DNA of 64,000 bases from Romboutsia sp. CE17 (GCF_012317385.1 NZ_CP051144.1:1302001-1366000), one strand, 5' to 3'. Counted from the first letter of the stretch, positions 52,191 to 61,850 are shown. The notes: generated from the letters alone by a model not told the origin. Translations and numbers: made by a program.

Positions 52191-52813
52191 AAAAAATATC
52201 CCCCTAATACAATAAATACTTTTGTATTTATTTTTATTAAAGAGATTAAATTTCCTCTAAAAAATAAAATACTTTTGCATTTATTTTGAATTATTTTTTA
52301 TGAAAATTTATTTTAAAAATAAGTTTTGAGTGAGCGAAAAACTTACTAAATTTAAAAAACTTGTTTTTTTAAAAAAGAGCATAAGGAGTTTTTGTGCCCT
52401 TTTTCAAAGGTCAACTAGGCAAAGCCTAGCAATACTCTAAAAGTTAATAAATTAACTTAGGCACAAAAAAAATACGATTATCACACCTTTTATCACACTC
52501 ATGTCCCAAAGTTGTCACACTAAATCACACTTTTTATCACATTCTTTTTAGTTAGATTTTCATAATAAATAAATTTTTAACAATGAATTTTATTTACTAA
52601 CGCACCACTAAAGTGGCTTGTTGCTAACGCCCTCCTTATTTATTTTCCATTGAAGAAAAATCACTTCAAGCTAAAATAAAACGTCAGTTGTTTCTATATA
52701 TTTTTTATTTGTTATAAATAAAAAAATCAGTCTTACATCAAGATATTTTTTAATGCAAAACTGATTTTTATTTTTATAAATTCTATAATTTTTTTTATTA
52801 TTTTAATATAAAT
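52191..52813. other. Probable plasmid replication origin region
   Basis: About 620 bases without a gene. At 52484-52553 the octamer-like unit (T)ATCACAC/GTCACAC occurs about five times in one direction (TTATCACACC, TTATCACACTC, TTGTCACAC, AATCACAC, TTATCACATTC): iteron-like. Nearby are GGCAAAGCC (52432) and CCACTAAAGTGG (about 52606), small palindromes, and A/T-rich tracts. This composition beside rep and DNA-binding genes suits a replication origin, by inference. Confidence 0.55.
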
Positions 52814-53149
52814 TTATTTCCTATTTTTGTACTCATCAAAACTAAATACATTGTTTTTATAAACTCTTTTTTCTTCAACTTTTTCTATTGGTTCTTCCTT
52901 AGATCTTCTCTTGTTTAATCTTTCTATAAATGCATTTATTGCTTTTTCTTCTAACTCTTTATTTACTTCTACATACTTAAATGTTTGCTTATCTAAATAC
53001 CTACGTACACCATCATCTTCTATATCATCTGGTAAAACATAATCTAAATAATCCTCTAAAAGTTCTTCATTACTTCTACTTCTATCATAATCTTTTAAAT
53101 AAAAAGTAATGCTGCCACTTATCTTTTGCCATAACTTTTTTTCATCCAT
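52814..53149 (-). CDS. Unknown plasmid protein downstream of rep
   Basis: A 111-residue acidic, helical protein; ATG 53149 has GGGTG upstream, while the longer upstream frame has no ribosome site. Segments: DEKKLWQKISGSITFYLKDY, SRSNEELLEDYLDYVLPDDI and NAFIERLNKRRSKEEPIE. It lies 119 bases after the rep 3' half in the same direction. No family recognised. Confidence 0.55.
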   Translation of the reverse strand: MDEKKLWQKISGSITFYLKDYDRSRSNEELLEDYLDYVLPDDIEDDGVRRYLDKQTFKYVEVNKELEEKAINAFIERLNKRRSKEEPIEKVEEKRVYKNNVFSFDEYKNRK

Positions 53150-53268
53150 AAAAACACCCTTTCTAGTAACAGGTACTACGTACCCTATAATACAAGCCGA
53201 GAAAATTTGGCACCTCAATATTGATTGAATTTTATTCATTTTTATCTTATAATACTAAAAGAACAAGG

Positions 53269-53950
53269 TTATATTAAACCTTGCTCTTTCAAAAATTTAA
53301 TATCACGAATACAATTTCGTTTAGATATATTTAAAACTCTGCATATATCTTTTTGTAAAAGTCCTTCGGCCAAAAGGGCTTTTATTTTTTGTCTTCTCTG
53401 TGATATTTTTTCTTTTTCAGAAATCCTTCCAGATGATTTTAATTTTTCTAAATACTTATTTCTTTGATACTCTCTATCCCTTCGCTTGTACTCTTCTTTA
53501 CCAATAATAATCTTCATGTGAGTTTGTTCATACTCTGATATTTCTAAAAGTTCTATAAGAGTTTCATTTTTGTATTTATACTGCTTGTCCTTTGATTTAA
53601 ATACCTTCTCTGCACTATTTGTTGCCCTTATAAGCTCTTTCTCACTTAATGGTTGTATAAACTCCTTATTAAGTTCTAAAACGTCTTCTAAGGCTTTTTG
53701 TTCATCTTCATAGAAGTAACATAAATAATATCTATACAAGAATAATATTATTTCTCTTTGACCTTTTATATCATAGTTTCTTAACTCACATAGCTTTACT
53801 AAATCTAATATTCTTCCTTGATACAAGGAACGTTCCCTATGAATATAAACTACTTTTTTAGGTCTTCCCTTTTTCTTTTGTCTATTTTCATCTAGATCAG
53901 GTAGAAATTCACTTTGTATTTCTCTCAAAGTATACTTATATTCATTTTTC
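53269..53950 (-). pseudogene. Plasmid replication/primase protein, 3' half, cut by IS
   Basis: The frame is open from the IS edge, with EYKYTLREIQSEFLPDL, then KKKGRPKKVVYIHRERSLYQ, GRILDLVKLCELRNYDIKG and an HTH-like end LLQKDICRVLNISKRNCIRD. This is the conserved C-terminal part of the same Firmicute plasmid replication family as 47470-48035, and would follow that half. An internal TTG at 53928 lacks a good ribosome site, so the piece is probably not expressed. Confidence 0.82.
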
Positions 53951-55477
53951 GGGACTGTAGGTAGTTTTGTGTAAATACAAACTTACCTACAGTCTTTTTT
54001 GAATGTAAAATTGGTAAGTTTGGAATAATATTCATATTAAACTTTTGGAGGTAAAGAAATGAAAGATCAAAGAGAAATAATTATTCCAGATTTAGACTAC
54101 CAAGCTGAAGTAAGAAAATGTAAAACCATGGAAGATGTAGTTGGTAAAAATGGATTAATGCAAAAGCTGTTCAAAGATATTATCCAACAATTGCTAGAAG
54201 CAGAAATGGAAGAACATCTGGGAAGAGAAAGGCATGAAAGAAGTAATGAAGCTAATCCAAACTATAGGAATGGATATAGTTCTAAGACTATTGAACGTAG
54301 TTTTGGTGAAGTTGGCCTAGATATACCAAGAGATAGAAAAGCACAATTTGAACCGAAGGTTGTTAAAAAGTATGAAACTGTATGTAATGAACTAGATAAA
54401 AAAATAATAGGTCTTTATGCCTGTGGTATGAGTGTAAGAGATATCCAATCTGAAATGGAAGAACTATATGGCATTGATGTGTCTCCTGCAATGATATCTA
54501 AGATAACAGATAAGGTTGTAGAGGCTGCCGCCGAATGGCAAAGCAGAGAACTTGATGAAATATACCCAATCGTATATATGGATGCTATGCATTTTAAAGT
54601 AAGAGATGATAATAAAATAGTTTCAAAGGCAGCATATATATGTATGGCTTTAGATATGAAAGGAAAAAAAGATATATTAGGTATTTGGATTGGTGAATCA
54701 GAAGGCGCAAAATTTTGGCTATCAGTTTGTAATGATTTGAAAAATAGAGGCGTAGATGATATTTTAATTGCATGTATGGATGGTTTAAAAGGTCTACCTG
54801 AAGCAATTAAAACTGTATATCCAGATGTAAGTATTCAAACTTGTATAGTTCATCAAATTAGAAACTCTCTTAAATATATAGCATCAAAAGATCAGAGAGA
54901 GTTTATGAAAGATTTAAAAAGTGTTTATAGGGCATTTAACGAAGAAACAGCACTTAAAAATTTAGATATTCTTAAGGAGAAATGGTATTCAAAATATTCT
55001 GTTGTAATAGATTCATGGTACAATAACTGGAGTAATCTGAATACGTATTTTGAATATCCACATGAAATTAGAAGAATTATTTATACTACAAATGCTCTTG
55101 AGGGATTTAATAGACAGTTAAGAAAATATACTAAGGTAAGAACTGTATTTCCAACAGATGAGTCACTAAGAAAATCACTATATTTATCTACCATGAAAAT
55201 TATGGAGAAATGGACCTCTCCAAACCAAAATTGGGCGTCTACTTTAGGACAGCTTACAATTATGTTTGGAGAAAGGATACCTAACTCTTACACAATATAA
55301 ATTTTTTTAAAATTATGGAAAATTTAGTGTATAAATAACTAAATTAAACACATAATAATTGTGTAAAGAATTCCAGTATTAGTATTTCTCAAAAATAAAA
55401 AAATATTACTGGAATTTGAAATTTCCAGTAATATAAATTATAAAAAATCTTATTTACACAAATCTATAGACATTCTC
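53951..55477 (+). mobile_element. IS256-family element, copy 2 (complete)
   Basis: 1527 bases, same ends as copy 1 (GGGACTGTAGG at left, GACATTCTC at right). Left flank CATTTTTC; right flank GTTGCTCT belongs to the dxs-like region. The near identity with copies 0 and 1 points to recent spread. Confidence 0.93.
54059..55300 (+). CDS. IS256-family transposase (copy 2)
   Basis: 413 residues, identical to copy 1 except arginine for serine in IERSFGE. Complete DDE set (MDAMHF, ACMDGL, LEGFN) and GGAGG ribosome site; probably active. Confidence 0.96.
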   Translation: MKDQREIIIPDLDYQAEVRKCKTMEDVVGKNGLMQKLFKDIIQQLLEAEMEEHLGRERHERSNEANPNYRNGYSSKTIERSFGEVGLDIPRDRKAQFEPKVVKKYETVCNELDKKIIGLYACGMSVRDIQSEMEELYGIDVSPAMISKITDKVVEAAAEWQSRELDEIYPIVYMDAMHFKVRDDNKIVSKAAYICMALDMKGKKDILGIWIGESEGAKFWLSVCNDLKNRGVDDILIACMDGLKGLPEAIKTVYPDVSIQTCIVHQIRNSLKYIASKDQREFMKDLKSVYRAFNEETALKNLDILKEKWYSKYSVVIDSWYNNWSNLNTYFEYPHEIRRIIYTTNALEGFNRQLRKYTKVRTVFPTDESLRKSLYLSTMKIMEKWTSPNQNWASTLGQLTIMFGERIPNSYTI

Positions 55478-55531
55478 GTTGCTCTTTTTTTTATTACTAA
55501 TATAGTTTAACTAATACTATTATACTTGGTA

Positions 55532-57310
55532 CTAAACTAAAGTCTTTAAATCTTCAAGTACATTTTGTATATCTTCTATTATTAATTCTTCAGTTAAATG
55601 ATAACGTTCATATAAAACTTCTAATGGTACACTATCTGTAAACTCTTTAGTAGCACCAAAGTTTAATACTCTCATAGATTTATTTCCATAGAATCTAGAT
55701 ATCTTTTCACCAAATCCACCATCAAGTATTCCATCTTCTAGCGTTATTACTAGCTTATGATTTTCTTCTAATTTATTTAATAATTCTTCATCTAATCCAG
55801 TTATAAATCTTGGATTTATTAATGTAGCATTTATTCCAACTTCTTTTAACTTATCTTTTACTCTCTTACCTAAGCTAAAGAATGATCCAAGCCCTATTAT
55901 AGCTACTTCATTTCCTTCTTCAACTGTAACATATTTATTTAATTCATCAAAGTTAGGCTCAACTTCAACTCCAGTAGATACAACTGCTGAATTAGGAACA
56001 CGTATAGCTACTGGATGCTTATCTTGGCCTATAGCCCAATCCATCATAGCTAAATGTTCTTCTTTAGTTGTTGGAGCTAAGTACACTATGTTTGGTATAT
56101 TTGATATTAAAGGTATATCAAATAATCCTGAGTGAGTTACATCTGAATCACTTATTCCTCCCCAATGAACTAATATTGTTGCTGGGTTATCATTTATTGC
56201 AAGGTCTTGAGATAATTGGTCATATGTTCTTTGTATAAATGTACTTAAGAATGATGCTACTGGCTTTCCACCTCTTTTAGCTATTCCTGAAGCTAATGCT
56301 ATTGCATGTTCTTCTGCTATACCAACATCTACATATTGATCTTTTAACTCTCTTCTTATTCCACTTAAAGAAACTATCTCTGGTGTAGCTGCTGTTATAC
56401 CAACTATAGTTTTATCCTTACGTGCTTTATCTAATAAAAACTCATCAGTTATATCTCCATAAGATTTTTCATATTCACCAGTAAATAATGGTGCTTTAGT
56501 TTCTAAATCAAATGGCATAACCCAGTGAAATGCTTCTTTATTTACTTCTGCATCTTCATATCCCTTACCTTTTACAGTATGCATATGAATTACAACTGGA
56601 TGTTTTTTATCCTTAACTTTTCTAAAAGTTTCTATTAATGACTCAAGGTTATTTCCATCTTTAACAAAGTGATACTCAAATCCTAATGCTTTAAATAAGT
56701 TTAGTTCTGCTTTTCCTTCAGTTTCACGAAGTAAAGCTAAATTTTTGTAAAGCCCACCATGATTTTCTGCTATAGACATATCATTATCATTGACTAATAT
56801 TATTATATTCTTTCCTGATGCTGCTGCATTATTTAGTCCTTCGTAAGCTTCTCCTCCACTTAGAGAACCATCCCCTATTATAGCTACTATATTTTCATTT
56901 CCACCTACTACATCTCTTCCTTTTGCTAAACCACAAGCTAAGCTTATTGAAGTTGATGTATGACCTACTGTGAAAAAGTCATGCTCACTTTCTTTTGGTT
57001 CAGTATATCCTGTAACAGTACCAAACTTTTCAGGATTTATAAAAGATTCTTTTCTTCCAGTTAGTATTTTGTGAGTGTATGATTGGTGAGATACATCATA
57101 TACAAACTTATCTACTGGTGAATTAAACACATAATGAAGTGCTATTGTAGCTTCTACCATACCTAAGTTTGGTCCAAAGTGTCCTCCTGTTGTACTTACT
57201 TTTTTTATTAGTACATCCCTTATTTCTCCTGATAATAAATTTAATTCTTCTATTGATAAAGTTTTTAAATCTTTGGGCTCATTGATTTTATGTAATACAT
57301 TTAATGACAT
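55532..57310 (-). CDS. 1-deoxy-D-xylulose-5-phosphate synthase-like protein
   Basis: A 592-residue thiamine-diphosphate enzyme of the DXS/transketolase group. TTGGHFGPNLGMVEATIALH, VYDVSHQSYTHKILTGRK, IIGDGSLSGGEAYEGLN (ThDP motif GDG ... N) and DVGIAEEHAIALASGIAKRG (catalytic glutamate) are present. True DXS joins pyruvate and glyceraldehyde 3-phosphate for isoprenoid and thiamine synthesis. This shorter clostridial form (HFGPNLG for the more usual HLGPNLG) is often a second copy beside a housekeeping dxs, so its exact substrate is uncertain. Confidence 0.83.
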   Translation of the reverse strand: MSLNVLHKINEPKDLKTLSIEELNLLSGEIRDVLIKKVSTTGGHFGPNLGMVEATIALHYVFNSPVDKFVYDVSHQSYTHKILTGRKESFINPEKFGTVTGYTEPKESEHDFFTVGHTSTSISLACGLAKGRDVVGGNENIVAIIGDGSLSGGEAYEGLNNAAASGKNIIILVNDNDMSIAENHGGLYKNLALLRETEGKAELNLFKALGFEYHFVKDGNNLESLIETFRKVKDKKHPVVIHMHTVKGKGYEDAEVNKEAFHWVMPFDLETKAPLFTGEYEKSYGDITDEFLLDKARKDKTIVGITAATPEIVSLSGIRRELKDQYVDVGIAEEHAIALASGIAKRGGKPVASFLSTFIQRTYDQLSQDLAINDNPATILVHWGGISDSDVTHSGLFDIPLISNIPNIVYLAPTTKEEHLAMMDWAIGQDKHPVAIRVPNSAVVSTGVEVEPNFDELNKYVTVEEGNEVAIIGLGSFFSLGKRVKDKLKEVGINATLINPRFITGLDEELLNKLEENHKLVITLEDGILDGGFGEKISRFYGNKSMRVLNFGATKEFTDSVPLEVLYERYHLTEELIIEDIQNVLEDLKTLV

Positions 57311-57405
57311 ATTTTTACCTCCTAGGTGCTTTTTTACACATTTTTCCTGTATTATTGTAAAGTATACTACTTAGAGTTAACTCCAACGCAATAGTTTTTT
57401 TATTT

Positions 57406-57987
57406 TTACTCTATATTTTTTAAAATCTTAGCTGGAACTCCTCCTACTAAAGTATTTGCTGGTACATCCTTAGTAACTACTGCTCCAGCAGCAATAATTG
57501 CATTATCACCAATTGTAATTCCTGGTACCACAGTTACATTTGCACCAATCCAAACATTTTTCCCAATTATAATTGGTGATGGAATAGTTGTACCACGCTT
57601 CGTAGGTTCAAAATCATGATTTAAAGTACAAAGAACTACATTATGTCCTATTAATGATCCATCTCCAATAGTAATTCCTCCTTGATCTTGAAAACGACAA
57701 CCAGAATTTATAAATACATTCTTTCCAACAGTAATATTTTTACCACAATCAGTATAAAACGGTGGAAACATTCTAAAAGTATCATCTACTGGCTTTCCTA
57801 TTAATTTTGAAAATATCTTTATTATTTCTTCTGGCGTATGATAAGATGCATTTAATTCACATGTAATTTGCATAGCTTCTTGGCTAAGTTTTGACATATA
57901 AGCATGAATCTCTGAATTTGCCTCAACAGGTAATTTACTATTAACATGCTCTAAAAAAGTTTTAAGATTTATTTCCATATCATTCAT
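57406..57987 (-). CDS. Sugar O-acetyltransferase (maltose/galactoside acetyltransferase type)
   Basis: A 193-residue left-handed beta-helix (hexapeptide) acetyltransferase: [50 protein letters not shown] (catalytic histidine) and [20 protein letters not shown], with [14 protein letters not shown] at the end. It moves acetyl from acetyl-CoA to a sugar hydroxyl. Divergent from a LysR-type gene, which probably regulates it. Confidence 0.88.
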   Translation of the reverse strand: MNDMEINLKTFLEHVNSKLPVEANSEIHAYMSKLSQEAMQITCELNASYHTPEEIIKIFSKLIGKPVDDTFRMFPPFYTDCGKNITVGKNVFINSGCRFQDQGGITIGDGSLIGHNVVLCTLNHDFEPTKRGTTIPSPIIIGKNVWIGANVTVVPGITIGDNAIIAAGAVVTKDVPANTLVGGVPAKILKNIE

Positions 57988-58133
57988 TCCCCCCTATATT
58001 TATGCTTATAAAGTTTTATTGACTTTATTATAATCTTAATTTTTTATCATAACAAATACTTATATCGAATACTTTCCTATGCTTAAAAGGCATATTAATA
58101 TATAATATAATCATATACAAAGGAGGTTTTAAA

Positions 58134-59015
58134 ATGGAAATTAGAGTTTTACGATATTTTCTTGCTGTGGCTAAAGCTGAAAGTATATCTAAAGCAGCAA
58201 GTTTATTAAATATATCTCAACCAACATTATCACGCCAGTTAATGAATATGGAAGAAGAACTTGGCAAGAGTCTGTTTATTCGTGGAAATCGAAAAATTAC
58301 ACTTACAGAAGAAGGAAAATTTCTCCGTATACGAGCTCAAGAAATTATAGATTTAATAGATAAAACACAGTCTGAGTTTAATACATCAAATGAAATAATT
58401 AGTGGTGATATATATATAGGTGGTGGTGAAACTGATGCTATTAGGATAATTGCAAAATGTGCTCATAGTTTACAAAAGAAGTATCCTAATATACGCTATC
58501 ACTTATTTAGCGGAAATGGTGATGATGTTACGGATAAGTTGGATAAAGGTTTAATAGATTTTGGAATAGTAATTGAGCCCTTTGATTTAAGTAAGTATGA
58601 CTTTATTCGTATTCCTCAAAAAGATACTTGGGGCTTATTAATGAAAAAGGAAAGTCCCCTTGCATCAAAAGATTTTATTGAACCATCAGATTTACTTAAT
58701 ATTCCTATTATTACATCAAGTCAAAGACTTGTTGAGTCAGAAATATCAAAATGGTTTGGAAAAGATTTAAGTGAATTAAATATTGTAGCTACGTATAACC
58801 TAGTGTACAATGCATCCTTACTAGTAGATGAAGGTATGGGCTATGCACTTTGTCTTGATAAGCTAATTAATACAACAGGTGATAGTAACCTTTGCTTTAG
58901 ACCATTATATCCACCACTTGAAGCAAGTTTAAATATAATCTGGAAAAAATATCAAGTATTTTCTCGTGCATCTGAGACATTTTTAAGGCATCTACAAGAG
59001 AATTTGAATAATTAA
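58134..59015 (+). CDS. LysR family transcriptional regulator
   Basis: A 293-residue protein: N-terminal helix-turn-helix (RVLRYFLAVAKAESISKAAS, NISQPTLSRQLMNMEEELGK) and a periplasmic-binding-type effector domain (about 95-290; SGDIYIGGGETDAI, GLIDFGIVIEPFDL). GGAGG precedes the ATG. Divergent from the acetyltransferase gene with ~145 bases between, the usual LysR arrangement. Ligand unknown. Confidence 0.92.
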   Translation: MEIRVLRYFLAVAKAESISKAASLLNISQPTLSRQLMNMEEELGKSLFIRGNRKITLTEEGKFLRIRAQEIIDLIDKTQSEFNTSNEIISGDIYIGGGETDAIRIIAKCAHSLQKKYPNIRYHLFSGNGDDVTDKLDKGLIDFGIVIEPFDLSKYDFIRIPQKDTWGLLMKKESPLASKDFIEPSDLLNIPIITSSQRLVESEISKWFGKDLSELNIVATYNLVYNASLLVDEGMGYALCLDKLINTTGDSNLCFRPLYPPLEASLNIIWKKYQVFSRASETFLRHLQENLNN

Positions 59016-59123
59016 AGGAAATGATATTAGATTTTTAAAGATTTCTTTTTTATAATCTAATTAAGAATACCATAGTTTATGTGAATAACCGTAAAAACAT
59101 CCATAAAATAATTCCTATTCCTC

Positions 59124-59340
59124 TTATCTCTTTTCTTCTTCATTTTCTGGTATCATCACAGTAAAGTGTATCATAAGTTCTGGATAACCTACTACTGGCA
59201 TCCAGCCTCTAACACGGTCATGTAATACTCTATCTGTCTGTGCATGTCCAGTCTTAAACATTTTTACCATCTTACATCCCTTATGTGTTTCAGGTAAACC
59301 AACCTTTGCACATGTATTTCCTCTTTCAAACCCTTTCTTA
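59124..59340 (-). pseudogene. C-terminal remnant of an unrecognised enzyme
   Basis: On the minus strand a frame without start reads ERGNTCAKVGLPETHKGCKM, FKTGHAQTDRVLHDRVRGWM and YPELMIHFTVMIPENEEEKR, then stops. It is clearly coding in style but its start is lost. I could not name the family. A weak hairpin at 59026-59061 precedes it. Confidence 0.5.
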
Positions 59341-59383
59341 GTTTGTATTTATAAAATAAAATTTATTTTCTGCTGGCAAAATA

Positions 59384-59617
59384 CTAAACTTCTTCATCTT
59401 TTTTCCATTTGATATAATTATAAATTAATTGCCATATGTAAATTATAACTAATAATATAGGCGCTATTCTATTAAAAAATAAGTTTTTCCCTACGAAAAT
59501 TAAAAGCCCAATTGCTAAAAAAACTAATGGAGTCTGCCATAAAGTTCTTATAAACTTTCTTCTATAACTTAAATTCCAATAAATTAATTCAAACCCCTTA
59601 TCAACTTTATTTTTCAT
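59384..59617 (-). CDS. Small membrane protein, unknown function
   Basis: A 77-residue protein: a basic start (VDKGFELIYWNLSYRRKFIR), two hydrophobic helices (about 29-46 and 50-66) and a charged tail KWKKDEEV. GGGGGAG precedes the ATG. The pattern is common among small Firmicute membrane proteins; function unknown. Confidence 0.6.
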   Translation of the reverse strand: MKNKVDKGFELIYWNLSYRRKFIRTLWQTPLVFLAIGLLIFVGKNLFFNRIAPILLVIIYIWQLIYNYIKWKKDEEV

Positions 59618-59824
59618 AATACTCCCCCCATATTATATTTAATCTTCAATACTATTATAAATTTATTATAATCCCAAATTATTTTATTTGCAAAGTACAA
59701 TTCATTTAGCATTGTATTAAAATTAAGAACATAAATTAAATATATTTATTTGTTTTTATAGATATATAATATTCTCCTGATACTGCTGCATTAAAAATCA
59801 GTAATTAAAAATCAAGACTGTTTA

Positions 59825-60469
59825 ATGTGTGGACACTGCACCTCGATATGTCCAAAGAAAGCTATCACAATGACTGGTTTTGATGAACCTCCAATAGAAA
59901 TTACAAATAATCAAAAACTAGATTCAGATGAATTATTAATGGCAATTAAATCTAGAAGAAGTATACGTAAATTTAAAGATAAAGATGTTCCTTTAGAAAT
60001 TATAAAGCAAATTATTGAAGCAGGTAGATATACACCTAGTGCTAAAAATTCACAAGATGTATCATATATTGTTTTAGACAATAAAAAAGAAGTGTATGAA
60101 AAGGAAGCAGTTAAATTTTTTAGAAGAATAAAACCTATTGCAGATATTGCCGTTAAACATTCAAAGGAAGTTACGATTGATGATAACTTTTTCTTCAAGC
60201 ATGCTCCTATTTCAATAATGATAGTTACAAAAGATAAGATTAGTGGCTCACTTGCAGCATCAAATATGGCGTTAATGGCAGAATCTTACGGTCTAGGTGT
60301 TTTATTTAGTGGATACTTTTCAGATGTAGCAAATAATTCTCTAAGATTAAAAAAGCTTTTAAATTTAAAGCAGAGAGATCATGTTGTTACTACTTTAGTA
60401 ATTGGATATCCAGATGTTAAATATAGACGTACTGCACAAAAAGAGGCAGCAAATGTTAGATATTTATAA
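59825..60469 (+). CDS. Ferredoxin-nitroreductase fusion, 5'-truncated
   Basis: A 214-residue product from ATG 59825. It begins inside a 4Fe-4S motif: the frame reads DCLMCGHCTSICP with the first cysteine upstream of the ATG. The nitroreductase domain follows (about 35-200): SRRSIRKFKDKDVPLEIIKQ, AGRYTPSAKNSQDVSYIVLD, GSLAASNMALMAESYGLGV. Such proteins reduce nitro compounds or quinones with FMN. The upstream frame goes only nine codons to a stop and has no normal start or ribosome site, so the gene has lost its N-terminus and may be a relic or start at a rare codon (ATT 59804). Confidence 0.75.
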   Translation: MCGHCTSICPKKAITMTGFDEPPIEITNNQKLDSDELLMAIKSRRSIRKFKDKDVPLEIIKQIIEAGRYTPSAKNSQDVSYIVLDNKKEVYEKEAVKFFRRIKPIADIAVKHSKEVTIDDNFFFKHAPISIMIVTKDKISGSLAASNMALMAESYGLGVLFSGYFSDVANNSLRLKKLLNLKQRDHVVTTLVIGYPDVKYRRTAQKEAANVRYL

Positions 60470-60484
60470 GATATGGAGGATTTT

Positions 60485-60850
60485 ATGGAAAAAGAATGTC
60501 AAGAAAGGATAGTAGAAATAGCATCTAAATTTAAAGATTGTCGTAAGGCTATTTCTGCTATTGGTGATGAAACTAGACAATTAATTTTAATTACGCTCCT
60601 AGAGAGTGATTTTAATGGTATACGAGTAGGAGAAATTACAGAAAAAACACATCTTTCTCGTCCTGCTGTATCTCATCATCTTAAAATATTGAAAGAAGCA
60701 GAAATTGTTAATATGCGTAGAGAGGGAACAAAAAACTATTATTATCTTGATTCAAAAAAATCACAATGGAAATCATTAAAAGATCTAATAAATCTTATAT
60801 TTGTTGGAATAGAACATATTGGTGAGAATGATTTAAGAAAAGGTGAATAA
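60485..60850 (+). CDS. ArsR family transcriptional regulator
   Basis: A 121-residue winged-helix repressor; ATG 60485 has GGAGG directly upstream. KAISAIGDETRQLILITLLE and VGEITEKTHLSRPAVSHHLK, then EAEIVNMRREGTKNYYYL are typical ArsR segments. No obvious metal-binding cysteine pair is present, so its signal may not be a metal. It follows the nitroreductase gene by 15 bases. Confidence 0.88.
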   Translation: MEKECQERIVEIASKFKDCRKAISAIGDETRQLILITLLESDFNGIRVGEITEKTHLSRPAVSHHLKILKEAEIVNMRREGTKNYYYLDSKKSQWKSLKDLINLIFVGIEHIGENDLRKGE

Positions 60851-60855
60851 ATCCT

Positions 60856-60890
60856 AAGAAAGGTATTATTTTAAATAATACCTTTCTTTA
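60856..60890. terminator. Bidirectional terminator between convergent genes
   Basis: AAGAAAGGTATTATTT ... AAATAATACCTTTCTT. It overlaps the last codons of the minus-strand EFR1 gene, whose stop is at 60866. Confidence 0.8.
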
Positions 60891-61615
60891 TTTTGAGTCT
60901 TATTTTTATATTCAATAGCCTCAGTAGGGCAACCACAAATACATGCCATACAATGAGTACAATTATTTTTCCAAACAGGCTTTTTATCTTTTAAATTAAT
61001 ATTATTTAGAGGACATAGCTCTACGCATTTTCCGCAGCCAATGCATTTATCAGTATAATGAAATCCCTTGGCATTAACAAACATCTTATAAAAGGCTACA
61101 TTTGTTATACCACTTTTAATTGTGCCACCTAATCCACTAGGGGTAATAGTTTCAAATTCATTTTCAGCATTTATATCAGAAATGATTTTATCTATTTGTT
61201 TATCTGCTTCTTTAATAATTTGTTTTGAAGTTTCTTTATCTGGTACAGGAAATAAAGCTATATAATTCTCTGGCATTTTAATTTCTGCCATGCCTTTTAG
61301 TTGCCAGTTTTTATATTTACAAAGCTTTTGAATATAGTTTATAGATTTTCCTGTATCTTCTCCACAAGTCATTATAAAGTAGACTTTATTACTTCCTGAA
61401 AATTTTGTCTTTTTTATAAAATCTGTAACTACTATTGGTAATCTCCATGCATAAGTAGGACATACAAATATGAATGGCTTATCTGTTGATGTTAATTCAT
61501 CTGTTTTTTCTTCTTTTATAAGTTGATTTAGTGATATCAGTTCATCATTTAATTCTTGTGCAATTTTGCGAGCTACATATCGGCTATTACCAGTACCGCT
61601 AAAATATAAAATCAT
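60866..61615 (-). CDS. EFR1 family ferredoxin-flavodoxin
   Basis: A 249-residue protein: an N-terminal flavodoxin-like domain (MILYFSGTGNSRYVARKIA, the phosphate loop; FVCPTYAWRLPIVVTDFI) and two 4Fe-4S clusters at the end (CIGCGKCVELCPLN and CTHCMACICGCPTEAIEY). EFR1 proteins are electron carriers of anaerobes. It runs convergent with the ArsR gene. The C-terminus is encoded partly by the terminator hairpin, so the final residues may be recent. Confidence 0.9.
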   Translation of the reverse strand: MILYFSGTGNSRYVARKIAQELNDELISLNQLIKEEKTDELTSTDKPFIFVCPTYAWRLPIVVTDFIKKTKFSGSNKVYFIMTCGEDTGKSINYIQKLCKYKNWQLKGMAEIKMPENYIALFPVPDKETSKQIIKEADKQIDKIISDINAENEFETITPSGLGGTIKSGITNVAFYKMFVNAKGFHYTDKCIGCGKCVELCPLNNINLKDKKPVWKNNCTHCMACICGCPTEAIEYKNKTQNKERYYLK

Positions 61616-61742
61616 AATTATATCTCCCTAACTATTTTTTAGTTTAATCCTTAATAATTTATTAGTTTAAATAAAATTATAACATATTAATATTTTTTAT
61701 GTTTATTTGTAAAGAATTATATTCTCATTAGCTTCTAAATGA

Positions 61743-61850
61743 AATGATCAGAGATTTTTGAAAACTGCTTTAACGGATGAGGAATTTGAATATATTCAAA
61801 ATTTATATAATTATTTAATGAAAGAAAAAGTAATAAAATATAAAATATAA
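61743..61850 (+). pseudogene. C-terminal remnant, MarR-like
   Basis: Open frame without a start: RFLKTALTDEEFEYIQNLYN then YLMKEKVIKYKI and a stop. LTDEE followed by a final helix is usual at MarR C-termini. The upstream part is lost. Confidence 0.4.

Larger units (their letters stand above)
47470..53950. mobile_element. Integrated plasmid-like segment between two IS256-family copies
   Basis: About 6.5 kb between directly repeated IS copies. A replication gene runs off both ends: its 5' half (47470-48035) touches copy 1 and its 3' half (53269-53950) touches copy 2, both on the minus strand, as if a circle had been opened inside rep. The two outward 8-base flanks (TATTTTTC and CATTTTTC) agree at 7 of 8 positions, as expected from one target duplication. 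Iteron-like repeats and small DNA-binding genes fit a plasmid. Cargo: three secreted proteins and one membrane peptide. Confidence 0.8.

Noticed and set aside
45942-55477. A classical IS-flanked composite transposon
   Set aside because: No duplication was seen at the outer ends (AGTTTTTT versus GTTGCTCT), and the interrupted rep halves are better explained by recombination of a circular plasmid. A composite transposon formed later cannot be fully excluded.
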